Source: a bacterium
Lineage (GTDB): Bacteria > Tectomicrobia > Entotheonellia > Entotheonellales > Entotheonellaceae
Direction of reading: 5' to 3'
Length of the DNA: 10,174 nt
NCBI GenBank assembly: GCA_027294925.1
Contig: JAPULM010000531.1
Location: 1-10,174 of the forward strand
Position numbers and translations under genes: made by a program. Of this stretch, positions 1 through 6,650 are shown piece after piece. Under the pieces are notes generated by a model. It had not been told where the DNA came from. It saw only the letters and a list, made by a program, of their open reading frames with translations, and ran no database searches. Position 1 is the first letter of the stretch, and every line of letters begins with the position of its first letter.

Positions 1-24
1 AAGTGCTAAAGTTTCGGCATTGCG

Positions 25-177
25 TCAGTCAGAATCCCTCTCCTTCAACCGCTCCCACAACTGCACATACTCGTCAGCAATCGAATCCATAGAGACTTTG
101 TCTGTGGACGTATCGTAAACCAGCTTTTGGGCATGTAGCCCAAGCCTGAGAAAATCAGGCCGAAAGATCTGCAATGC
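25..177 (-). pseudogene. Possible C-terminal remnant of a GT4 glycosyltransferase
   Basis: The last ~50 residues of this minus-strand frame resemble the end of group 1 (GT4) glycosyltransferases. They contain LGLHAQKLV (family-like 'LG..A...V') followed by SMDSIADEYVQLWERL (family-like 'fS.d.ia..Y..lYe.l'), ending at a TGA at 25-27. The frame stays open upstream to about 348, but that part does not look like the expected nucleotide-sugar-binding region (no G.PEvv or tG.lv type motifs), and I saw none in the other minus-strand frames. It is either a degraded gene end or chance similarity. It faces away from the secreted lyase gene that begins at 337. The resemblance is from memory of the family, and confidence is low. 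Confidence 0.28.
127..160. repeat. Two directly abutting perfect stem-loops
   Basis: TTGGGC-ATGTA-GCCCAA (127-143) is followed without a gap by GCCTGA-GAAAA-TCAGGC (144-160). Each has a perfect 6-bp stem and a 5-nt loop. They lie inside the putative glycosyltransferase-tail frame. No T-tract follows on either strand, so a simple intrinsic terminator is unlikely. The function is unknown. Confidence 0.5.
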
Positions 178-323
178 AGTAGCACTCAATATTTTTAAAC
201 GTTTTACCGAAAAAACCACTGCCAGTTCGCAGCGCGTGCGTGCGTCATTGCCATTGAGGCTGGCATCAGATGCGTGACAAATGCCGTTTATTGTCCCAGC
301 CTGGGAAGTGCTGAGAAAAATTC

Positions 324-339
324 GGAGGGAGAGATCGTG
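324..339 (+). promoter_or_regulatory. Shine-Dalgarno and GTG start for the secreted lyase
   Basis: GGAGG at 324-328 sits 8 nt before GTG at 337. Starting here gives a short basic n-region and then a hydrophobic core, as expected for a signal peptide. The in-frame ATG at 274 would add 21 residues ahead of the signal peptide and has no comparable ribosome binding site. Confidence 0.7.
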
Positions 340-2334
340 ACGTTGCATGAATGCTTATACAAGGATTGTTTGGTGTGCCTTCGGCCCTTGACAGTTTTGC
401 TGGTACTGCTGACGTCGCTGACGCTCGGCGCTGCCGCCCTGGCCGCCAAGGGCGGAAATGGCGGGGGCAGAGGACCTGGTGGCGGCGGGGGCGGCAGCAG
501 CGCCCCGGAAATTTCTTCCATCAGCCCCACCAGCGGCAGTACGGACGGCGGCACTTCGGTAACGGTCAACGGCAAGAATTTCGACAAGAACGTCAGTGTC
601 GATTTCGGCGGTATAGCGGCAGCCAGCGTCAGCGTGCGCAACGGCAAGAAGCTGACCGCGGTGACGCCTTCTTCGGCCGCGGGCAAGGTTGACGTCACCG
701 TTACCAATCCCGACGGTCAATCCGCCACACTGGCGGCATTTACATTCGAGGGCCCCGTCGCGCAGCCTCCGGTGGTCCCTTCAGGTCTAGCAGCAACAGC
801 CGTTTCCGCATTGCAGATCGATCTGGGGTGGACCGACAATTCCGGCGATGAAGATGGCTTTATCATTGAGCAAAGCCTCGACGGTGCCAGTTTCAACCAG
901 GTCGCCAGCCTGGGCGCCAATATTGTGAACTGGTTCGATACCGGGCTCAGCGCGGATACCATCTACCACTACCGCGTTGCTGCGTTTAACGGGGCCGGTA
1001 ATTCGGCATGGTCGAATACCGCCCAGGCGACCACACAAAGCCAGAGCGCCGTGGTGGCATTCCCGGGAGCGGAAGGATTCGGAACCCAGACGCCCGGCGG
1101 CCGCGGCGGACAGGTTATCGCGGTCACCAGCCTGAACGACTCCGGGCCGGGCAGTTTCCGCGAGGCAGTCGAAACCCCAGGTCCGCGAATCGTGGTCTTC
1201 CGCACAGGCGGCATCATCGAGTTGTCCGAGCCAGTGCGTGTTTACGAGCCGTTTATCACCATTGCCGGGCAGACAGCCCCGGGTGACGGCATCGTCCTGA
1301 AAGGGGAAGGCCTGTCCATTCATACGCACGATGTGGTCGTGCGGTCCTTGCGCGTACGCATTGGTGATCTCGGGACCCCGACCTGCTGCCGGGACGGCAT
1401 CAATATCTCGACTACCTCGGCGTTGACCGACGTCTACAACGTGGTCATCGATCACTCATCGGTATCCTGGGCCATCGACGAAAACATCGCAACCTGGGAA
1501 TCTTCCAGCAACAACCTGGATATCTATGATGTTACCATCCAGTGGTCGATCACCAGCGAGGCGCTGTATGATTCCATTCATGTCGACGAAGGATCGTCTA
1601 CGACCGCCCCGCACAGCATGGGCCTGCTAGTTGGGCGCAACAGTGAAAATATCTCCATCCACCATAACCTGATGGCGCACAACAACGGGCGCAATCCGAG
1701 GATGGACGGTATCGTGGCCGGAGAGGTCATCAATAACCTGATTTTCGACTGGGGAAAAGACGCACCTACGCGCAACTCCACAGCCCCGACGATCCTGCAC
1801 ATTTTGAATAATTTCTACCATTCAGGACCGACCTCCCGCCAGGACGAGATTTACCTCGATGACAACACGGCCTCGGGGAGCAGTTTTTACATTGACGGAA
1901 ACCTGACCGACGATGCCCGGGTTTCGTCCGACCCGTTCCCGTCACGGATCTTGAACCGCAACAATTACCCGATCGACGATTTTCCACAGTTCACGGGGTC
2001 GGGTATCGGCATGGACGCGACAGCCGATGTCTTCAACCGCGTACTCAATAACGTGGGGGCGATTGCGCCGGTACGTGACGTGGTGGACGCGCGCCTGGTC
2101 AACGAGGTCATCAACCGTTCCGGTAGCATCATCGACAGCCAGGCCGGGGTGGGCGGATGGCCGGCCTACGACCCCGGCACGCCTTCACTGGACAGCGATG
2201 GCGATGGAATTCCCGACAGCTGGGAAAACAGCAATGGACTCGATCCCTTCAATGCCTCGGATGGCAATCTGAACGCACCCAGCGGCTACACCTGGATCGA
2301 GGAATACATCAACAGCCTGATTCCCATGCCCTAG
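337..2334 (+). CDS. Secreted pectate-lyase-like (PL1-type) protein with IPT/TIG and FN3 domains
   Basis: Predicted 665 residues, acting outside the cytoplasm on polysaccharide, probably pectate-like polyuronides by beta-elimination; the true substrate is unknown. From the N-terminus: signal peptide (~1-37, LTVLLVLLTSLTLGAAALA), Gly-rich linker (~39-55), IPT/TIG domain (~57-137, ISPTSGSTDGGTSVTVNG), fibronectin III domain (~147-233), then a right-handed beta-helix lyase domain from ~242. That domain opens with FPGAEGFG...GGRGG and continues with SLNDSGPGSFREAVE, ITIAGQTAPGDGI, VIDHSSVSWAIDE and HHNLMAHNNGRNPRMDG, the last carrying the Arg-rich segment expected at the active site. A calcium-binding DSDGDGIPDSWE motif near residues 619-630 and a helical EEYINSL tail close the protein, as in many PL1-type lyases. 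I see no C-terminal sorting signal or anchor. The IPT and FN3 modules suggest carbohydrate or surface attachment. Domain calls are by motif recognition. The GTG start is chosen for its Shine-Dalgarno. Confidence 0.88.
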   Translation: MTLHECLYKDCLVCLRPLTVLLVLLTSLTLGAAALAAKGGNGGGRGPGGGGGGSSAPEISSISPTSGSTDGGTSVTVNGKNFDKNVSVDFGGIAAASVSVRNGKKLTAVTPSSAAGKVDVTVTNPDGQSATLAAFTFEGPVAQPPVVPSGLAATAVSALQIDLGWTDNSGDEDGFIIEQSLDGASFNQVASLGANIVNWFDTGLSADTIYHYRVAAFNGAGNSAWSNTAQATTQSQSAVVAFPGAEGFGTQTPGGRGGQVIAVTSLNDSGPGSFREAVETPGPRIVVFRTGGIIELSEPVRVYEPFITIAGQTAPGDGIVLKGEGLSIHTHDVVVRSLRVRIGDLGTPTCCRDGINISTTSALTDVYNVVIDHSSVSWAIDENIATWESSSNNLDIYDVTIQWSITSEALYDSIHVDEGSSTTAPHSMGLLVGRNSENISIHHNLMAHNNGRNPRMDGIVAGEVINNLIFDWGKDAPTRNSTAPTILHILNNFYHSGPTSRQDEIYLDDNTASGSSFYIDGNLTDDARVSSDPFPSRILNRNNYPIDDFPQFTGSGIGMDATADVFNRVLNNVGAIAPVRDVVDARLVNEVINRSGSIIDSQAGVGGWPAYDPGTPSLDSDGDGIPDSWENSNGLDPFNASDGNLNAPSGYTWIEEYINSLIPMP

Positions 2335-2669
2335 GGCCTGCGGGTCCCTGTCCATCTGTGCATCGTGGATAGGCCTTAATATCGTGTAGTGGTCAAGTAC
2401 GGACACTCAGTATTGGTGTAGCCGATGTGGGGGACGAGAAGGTTGTCTCCGGTCTCTCGGTGGACAATGTTTTGCTGACCCCTTTCAGTCCATAATGCGT
2501 CTTCTACAATAAGCTAACTGCGCAATCGCCGATTCCAATTGGGATCTGTCCCCTAATATTCTTTATATTGTTCGAGAACAACTGGTCCTTTATGCTATTT
2601 TGTAGTATATCTAAGTACGCTAAAATGCCTTTCGGCAGAAGGATTGCCCCGGTCCGTAAGGATATACAG
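2335..2669. other. Gene-free stretch with possible mobile-element footprints
   Basis: I find no convincing gene in these 335 bases. A TAGTGGTCAAGTACGGACAC segment (about 2386-2405) resembles the terminal sequences of some insertion sequences, but I see no matching inverted end in the window. A GGGA-TCTG-TCCC mini-hairpin lies at 2541-2552. From about 2550 to 2640 the DNA becomes AT-rich, in contrast to the flanking genes. An open frame runs upstream of 2670, but its translation looks non-coding. The stretch may mark an old insertion or rearrangement boundary; this is inference. Confidence 0.35.
2568..2581. promoter_or_regulatory. Inverted repeat TTGTTC-GA-GAACAA, possible operator
   Basis: Perfect 6-bp arms flank a 2-nt centre, about 90 bp upstream of the broken Uma2 gene in an AT-rich segment. 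A weak -10-like TATGCT lies at 2591-2596. The symmetry fits a repressor site for the downstream gene, but no regulator is encoded nearby. Confidence 0.22.
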
Positions 2670-3329
2670 ATGTCATTAGTCGTCAAGAGTGTCTCATCGA
2701 TCGAAACCTTGGCTGATTTGCTGAAGCAGCTTGGCGGTATTGATCCCGCCCGGATCAGATTCCATCCGGCACCGGGTACCGCGAGCAAGCAAGATGTCCT
2801 GGACACCCATGCACGTGAGGGCCGATTGTGCGAATTGGTGGAGTACGTCCTGGTGGAGAAAGCAATGGGTTTTCGCGAGTCGTGGTTAGCCAGCTTTCTG
2901 ATTTATGCGCTGCTTAGCTTTATCAAACCGCGTGATTTGGGCATCGTCACGGGCGAAGCAGGTCTGATACGGCTTGCGCCTGGTCTGGTGCGTATTCCGG
3001 ATGTGGCCTTTGTCGCCTAGCAGCGTCTGCCGGGACGCCGCATTCCAACTGAGCCTATACCTGGGGTCGTGCCCAATTTGGCTATCGAGGTGATGAGCGA
3101 AAGCAACACGATGGGGGAAATGGCTCGCAAGTGGTGTGAATATTTTGCTGCGGGGGTTCAGTTGCTTTGGTTTGTCGACCCTAAAACTCGTACTGTAGCC
3201 GTCTACACGGCCCCTGAGCAGTTTACCCTGCGGCATGAAGAAGATACGCTTGATGGTGGTGCCGTGCTGCCAGGCTTCTCCCTTTCATTGCGTGAGTTGT
3301 TTCAAGAACTTGACCGTCAGGAGCGTTGA
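2670..3329 (+). pseudogene. Uma2-family (DUF820, PD-(D/E)XK-like) gene with an internal amber stop
   Basis: The frame reads through 220 codons as a Uma2-family protein (restriction-endonuclease-like fold, mostly of unknown biological role), except for one TAG at 3018-3020 (codon 117). Both sides are well conserved: LGGIDPARIRFHPAPGTASK, RLCELVEYVLVEKAMG and LVRIPDVAF before the stop; QRLPGRR, PNLAIEVMSESNT, ARKWCEYFAAGVQLLWFVDP after it. The usual catalytic set would be D111 before the stop and E140 and K154 after it, so termination would remove half the active site. Relatives usually read 'F(V/I)SW.RLP' here, so a single TGG-to-TAG change explains the stop. The ATG at 2670 is chosen because AAGGA at 2658-2662 lies 7 nt upstream and homology starts just after it. 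It may be a true pseudogene, a recent null allele, a sequencing error or a readthrough case. Family assignment is strong; functional state is uncertain. Confidence 0.82.
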
Positions 3330-3451
3330 GACGTCATATATTTTTGATCGGTATGGGGGGGACGCAAAAAGACCCGGCCGAAAGCGTAGGCGATTTCGCT
3401 ACCTTACAACCAATTGGGCAACCGAATTACATTGGGGAGGAATGTATTGGC

Positions 3452-4015
3452 ATGTTAAGACGCCAAGAAGCTTGGAATCTTCTCTGTGAATGGACTCAGA
3501 CCAACTCGCTTCGTAAGCATGCGCGAGCGGTCGAGATTGTCATGCGTCAGGCTGCCTATACCTATGGGGCGGGAGATGCGGACGTGGAGAAGTGGGGCAT
3601 CACGGGAATGCTCCACGATGCGGATTATGAACAGTGGCCGGAAGATCATCCCCAGCGTACCTTACACTGGCTGCAGGAGCGAGGCGAAGCCGATATGGCT
3701 CATGCCATATCGGCACACTATACCAAGTGGGGCGTTCCATATGAGACTGCCTTGGATAAAGCATTGCTGGCGTGTGACGAGCTGACGGGTTTTATCATCG
3801 CTGCCTGTCTAGTCCGTCCCCAGGGGGTCACCACATTGACGTCGAAGAGCGTTCGTAAGAAATTGAAAGATAAAGCATTTGCGGCCAAAGTGGAACGTGA
3901 CGAGATCCACCAAGGCGTCGACCTGTTGGGGGTCGATCTGTCTGAGCATATTCAGTTTATCATTGGGGCCTTGAAACCTCATGCGGAGGAGTTGGGCATT
4001 GGCCCGAGAGCGTGA
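3452..4015 (+). CDS. HD-domain metal-dependent phosphohydrolase
   Basis: Predicted 187-residue cytoplasmic protein of the HD superfamily, which uses bound divalent metal to hydrolyse phosphate esters; the substrate is unknown. Metal-binding positions are visible: H23 (LRKHARAVEIVMR), the H55-D56 doublet (GMLHDADYE), H89 (AISAHY) and D109 (ACDELTGF). The C-terminal half carries the conserved basic segment SVRKKLKDKAFAAKVERDEI and LGVDLSEHI, typical of a compact stand-alone HDIG-type family of about 185 residues, so the length fits. The ATG at 3452 is preferred, with GGAGG at 3436-3440, because the 42 residues encoded upstream in frame (from 3326) do not resemble the family. It lies 122 bp after the broken Uma2 gene and 67 bp before the P450, so co-transcription with the P450 is possible. 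No second domain is seen. Confidence 0.85.
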   Translation: MLRRQEAWNLLCEWTQTNSLRKHARAVEIVMRQAAYTYGAGDADVEKWGITGMLHDADYEQWPEDHPQRTLHWLQERGEADMAHAISAHYTKWGVPYETALDKALLACDELTGFIIAACLVRPQGVTTLTSKSVRKKLKDKAFAAKVERDEIHQGVDLLGVDLSEHIQFIIGALKPHAEELGIGPRA

Positions 4016-4082
4016 AGGACAGATTAATGGCTCGCACGATAGATCGACACCAATGAGTCTAGATCGATAAGGAGAGAGGCCG

Positions 4083-5261
4083 ATGATCGACGTTTCCCAA
4101 TACAGTCCTTTTGCCGCTGACGTGAAAGAGAATCCTTATCCCTTTTATGCCTGGCTTAGGGAACACCAACCCGTCTACTACAACGCCCAATATGATTTTT
4201 GGGCCCTAAGCCGTTACGACGATATTGTCAAGGCCGCACGGCGTCCTGAGGTGTTTACGTCCACCCAAGGGGTGGGGCCTGACAAAATGTACGGGTTCAG
4301 CATGATTACGCAGGATCCGCCGACCCATTCCCGCCTGCGTAAGCTCGTCAACCGGGGCTTTACACCACGAGCGATCGAGCAGTATGCCCCCCGTATCCAG
4401 ACAATCATCGACGAGCTGCTGGATGCCGTCCTCGACAAAGGCGCCTTCGACCTGGTGGAGGACTATGCCATTCCGCTGCCGGTGACCGTTATCGCAGAGA
4501 TCCTGGGTGTAGAGCCCGAGCGGCGAGATGATTTCAAGCGCTGGTCCGATGATGTGGTGCACTTCATTGGCGGTGTTGCCCATGGCAGCGACCGAGAACA
4601 GCTGCGGCGCAGCTGGGACGAATTTCGGGCCTATTTCTTGGAGATTATGGACGCCCGCCGTCGACAACCGCGTGACGACATCGTCTCCATCCTGGTGCGC
4701 GCCCATCAAGATGAGGATATGCTGTCCGAGATGGAGTTCCTCAATTTTTGCCAGCTCCTACTCGTCGCGGGTAATGAGACGACCACCAATTTGATCGCCA
4801 ATGGCGCGCTCGCCTTCGTCAAGCATGCCGACGAATGGCGAAAGCTTCAGGAGCAACCCGATCTGGCGCGGCGTGCCGTTGAGGAAATGCTTCGTTATGA
4901 TTCGCCGGTTCAACTGGTCTACCGAACCACCACACGGGAGGTGGAGATACGAGGAACGACCGTTCCAGCGAACAGCAAGGTGGCCATGCTCTGGGGCTCA
5001 GCCAATCATGACGCTGAGGTGTTTCCCGAGGCGGAGCAGTTTGACATTACGCGACATCCGAATCCACATGTCTCATTTGGTTCGGGCATTCACTACTGCC
5101 TCGGATCATCACTAGCACGGCTGGAAGTTAAACTTACCCTTGAGACATTTGTACGCCGCCTGCCGCAGCTTCATCAGGATCCGGATGGCATCTGTGAGCG
5201 GGTTGACAACCCCCTATTGCGTGGGTTCACACGCTATCCTATGTTGTGCGAAGCGGCCTGA
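4083..5261 (+). CDS. Soluble bacterial cytochrome P450 monooxygenase
   Basis: Complete 392-residue class I-type bacterial P450 without a membrane anchor. It would insert one oxygen atom from O2 into a substrate that cannot be inferred here. Hallmarks in order: C-helix heme-propionate region DPPTHSRLRKLVNRGFTP (H82, R86), I-helix oxygen-activation motif AGNETTT (229-235, acid-alcohol pair E232/T233), K-helix ExxR (E268-R271) and heme-binding loop FGSGIHYCLG (332-341) with the axial thiolate Cys339. The length is normal for CYP101/107-type enzymes. The ATG at 4083 has a good Shine-Dalgarno (AAGGAGAG, 8 nt upstream from GGAG). No ferredoxin or reductase gene lies within the window, so electrons must come from elsewhere. 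It converges on the desaturase gene with only 23 bp between stops. All key residues are present, so it should be functional. Confidence 0.95.
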   Translation: MIDVSQYSPFAADVKENPYPFYAWLREHQPVYYNAQYDFWALSRYDDIVKAARRPEVFTSTQGVGPDKMYGFSMITQDPPTHSRLRKLVNRGFTPRAIEQYAPRIQTIIDELLDAVLDKGAFDLVEDYAIPLPVTVIAEILGVEPERRDDFKRWSDDVVHFIGGVAHGSDREQLRRSWDEFRAYFLEIMDARRRQPRDDIVSILVRAHQDEDMLSEMEFLNFCQLLLVAGNETTTNLIANGALAFVKHADEWRKLQEQPDLARRAVEEMLRYDSPVQLVYRTTTREVEIRGTTVPANSKVAMLWGSANHDAEVFPEAEQFDITRHPNPHVSFGSGIHYCLGSSLARLEVKLTLETFVRRLPQLHQDPDGICERVDNPLLRGFTRYPMLCEAA

Positions 5262-5284
5262 TACGCGCTTGGCAATATTTCCTT

Positions 5285-6475
5285 CTAATCGATGATCTTA
5301 TTCGGAGCCAATTGCAGCGGTTCGTCAAACAGTCGGGCCAACAGCGCCTGCAGGAGGATTTCCCGCGCTCGGTCGGCGATATCGTCGAGGCGGGGCGTGT
5401 GTACAAACATCTCTCTAGCCCGTTGCTTCAGCTCGTCGAGGGAGGGAATCTGAGGCAAGGACGCCTCTGCCAGCAGCGCTTCGGCCTGCCAGCGCGCCGC
5501 CCGGACACGTTTTCTGATATCCTCGAAGCAGCTCGGTGTATGAACCCAGGTATCTCGCAGCTGTTGGCTGATCTTTTCGATAGGGAAACTCCAGGCAAGC
5601 TGGTTCGCAACTGTCTCCACGACGGTCCGGCTCAGGCGCTGTGTTCCACGAACAATTGCCGCCGTAGGGTATTGCAGATCCCATACAATCCGAAGCATCG
5701 CGAGGAATCTGAGTACGTAGAAGGTGATGTCAACTTCCCACCAAAAGAAGCCCTGGCGTGTCGACGACTGGAAGTGATGATGGTTGTTGTGCCATCCCTC
5801 ACCCAGCGTGATCAGGGCCAGCCACCAGTTGTTGCGCGAGTCGTCCCCGGTGACATAGCGTTTTTTGCCGACGACATGCGCCAGCGAATTGATCGCAAAC
5901 GTACAGTGCCACAGGATCACCGTGCTGATGAAGAACGCCACCAGTCCGGTCCAGCCCCCGAGCAGCCAGACCATCACACCAAGGATGATGGCCGGAAGGT
6001 ACTTGTGCTGATCCAGCCACATTAGCTCCGGATATCGCACCAGGTCCGGAACGAACGTGTAGTCCGCCTCCGATGTATTCGGAACAAAAATCCAGCTCAG
6101 GTGCGCGAACAGGAAACCACGCTGCCGCGGCGAGTGGGGGTCCTGCGGCGTATCCGAGTATTTGTGATGGGCACGATGTTTGGCCGCCCACCAGACGATG
6201 CCCCGATGCGCCGACGTCTGTGCTGCCACGGCCAGGAGGAACTGCGCCAGGCGGCTTGTCTTGAACGCCCGATGGGAGAAATAGCGGTGATAGCCCGCGG
6301 TGACGGCAAACATGCGGACGACGTAGAGTACGAAACAGACGAAAAGCAGCGTCGGGGTCACCCCCGTCCACAGTATCCCCAGACAGGCAAGGTGGGCGAG
6401 AATGAAAGGCATCACTCTCGGATAGACGACGTCTTCGTGCAGTTGCGGTGCGTTAACCTCGAGTTCAGTGGACAG
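5285..6475 (-). CDS. Membrane acyl (delta-9-type) desaturase with repeated C-terminal extension; probable non-ATG start
   Basis: Membrane di-iron desaturase that introduces a cis double bond into a fatty acyl chain (acyl-CoA or lipid-bound). With a CTG start at 6475 it has 396 residues; the first ordinary starts are GTG at 6413-6415 and ATG at 6410-6412. Numbered from the CTG, the histidine boxes are HRYFSH (63-68), HRAHH (100-104) and HNNHH (229-233), with hydrophobic segments before the first box and at about 160-190. Supporting signatures are TAGYHRYFSHRAFKTSR, SDTPQDPHSP and LGEGWHNNHHHF. After about residue 280 comes a charged ~110-residue tail with repeated units (P-x-L-D-[DE]-[IL]-x-x-R-[AV]-R and VHTP), beyond the usual catalytic core. 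The upstream start is preferred because AAAGGAGG ends 6 nt before the CTG, whereas the GTG would begin directly in the first membrane helix with no ribosome binding site. Enzyme family is certain; exact start and regiospecificity are not. Confidence 0.9.
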   Translation of the reverse strand: MSTELEVNAPQLHEDVVYPRVMPFILAHLACLGILWTGVTPTLLFVCFVLYVVRMFAVTAGYHRYFSHRAFKTSRLAQFLLAVAAQTSAHRGIVWWAAKHRAHHKYSDTPQDPHSPRQRGFLFAHLSWIFVPNTSEADYTFVPDLVRYPELMWLDQHKYLPAIILGVMVWLLGGWTGLVAFFISTVILWHCTFAINSLAHVVGKKRYVTGDDSRNNWWLALITLGEGWHNNHHHFQSSTRQGFFWWEVDITFYVLRFLAMLRIVWDLQYPTAAIVRGTQRLSRTVVETVANQLAWSFPIEKISQQLRDTWVHTPSCFEDIRKRVRAARWQAEALLAEASLPQIPSLDELKQRAREMFVHTPRLDDIADRAREILLQALLARLFDEPLQLAPNKIID

Positions 6476-6489
6476 AATCCGCCTCCTTT
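6476..6489 (-). promoter_or_regulatory. Near-perfect Shine-Dalgarno preceding ATT/CTG codons of the desaturase
   Basis: On the minus strand AAAGGAGG (6489-6482) is followed by CGGATT and then CTG at 6475-6473. There is no ATG, GTG or TTG in frame between the upstream TAG and the GTG at 6415. The spacing to CTG is 6 nt and to ATT (6478) 3 nt, so CTG is the better-placed initiator. A sequencing error in the start codon is the main alternative. Confidence 0.55.
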
Positions 6490-6539
6490 CGGACTTGACG
6501 GACTATGCCGTCATTCAGACTTCAGTCTTATGCGTTGTG

Positions 6540-6571
6540 ATAGTATACTATGAGAAGGGAGGTAAGGTCCA
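6540..6571 (-). promoter_or_regulatory. Possible desaturase promoter overlapped by a 12-bp palindrome
   Basis: ATAGTATACTAT (6540-6551) is a perfect palindrome. On the minus strand it contains TATACT (6547-6542, 5/6 of the -10 consensus), with TGGACC (6571-6566, 4/6 of the -35) 18 nt upstream. A second inverted repeat, AGACT-TC-AGTCT, lies at 6517-6528, between this site and the Shine-Dalgarno. A repressor at the palindrome would block this promoter. The placement suits control of a desaturase, but it is inference. Confidence 0.33.
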
Positions 6572-6650
6572 TCACCAACTCACTAAGGCCCGCCTTTACA
6601 GGTTGACAGGAGCATATTAGACTACATTGGGCCACCGGAGCAGCCGCGTT

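Noticed and set aside
787..1455. Long open frame on the minus strand antisense to the lyase gene
   Set aside because: Its translation has no recognisable motifs, and it lies wholly inside a strongly supported lyase reading frame on the other strand.
2332..2380. Intrinsic terminator after the lyase gene
   Set aside because: AGGGCC/GTCCCT pairs only over 4 bp before a mismatch, and no T-run follows.
2568..2669. Uma2 gene starting at ATG 2568
   Set aside because: Homology begins just after the ATG at 2670, which has AAGGA 7 nt upstream; the extra 34 residues look non-coding.
3326..3451. N-terminal extension of the HD-domain protein to an upstream ATG at 3326
   Set aside because: The 42 extra residues do not resemble the family, the ATG overlaps the end of the Uma2 frame, and GGAGG sits in front of the ATG at 3452.
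2670..5261. Uma2, HD phosphohydrolase and P450 as one new defence or biosynthetic system
   Set aside because: The Uma2 gene is broken, the spacings (122 and 67 bp) are not tight, and none of the three shows a domain linking it to the others; adjacency alone is not enough.
5251..5270. AAGCG...CGCTT inverted repeat between the convergent P450 and desaturase genes, as a shared terminator
   Set aside because: The stem is only 5 bp with a 10-nt loop and no clear T-tract on either strand; too weak to call.
5246..6025. Plus-strand open frame of 259 codons opposite the desaturase
   Set aside because: It is antisense to the histidine-box desaturase, shows no family resemblance and begins inside the P450 end; a shadow of the real gene.
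6603..6623. TTGACA on the plus strand at 6603-6608 as a promoter
   Set aside because: No -10 at proper spacing (the TAGACT is only 9 nt away) and no plus-strand gene downstream.
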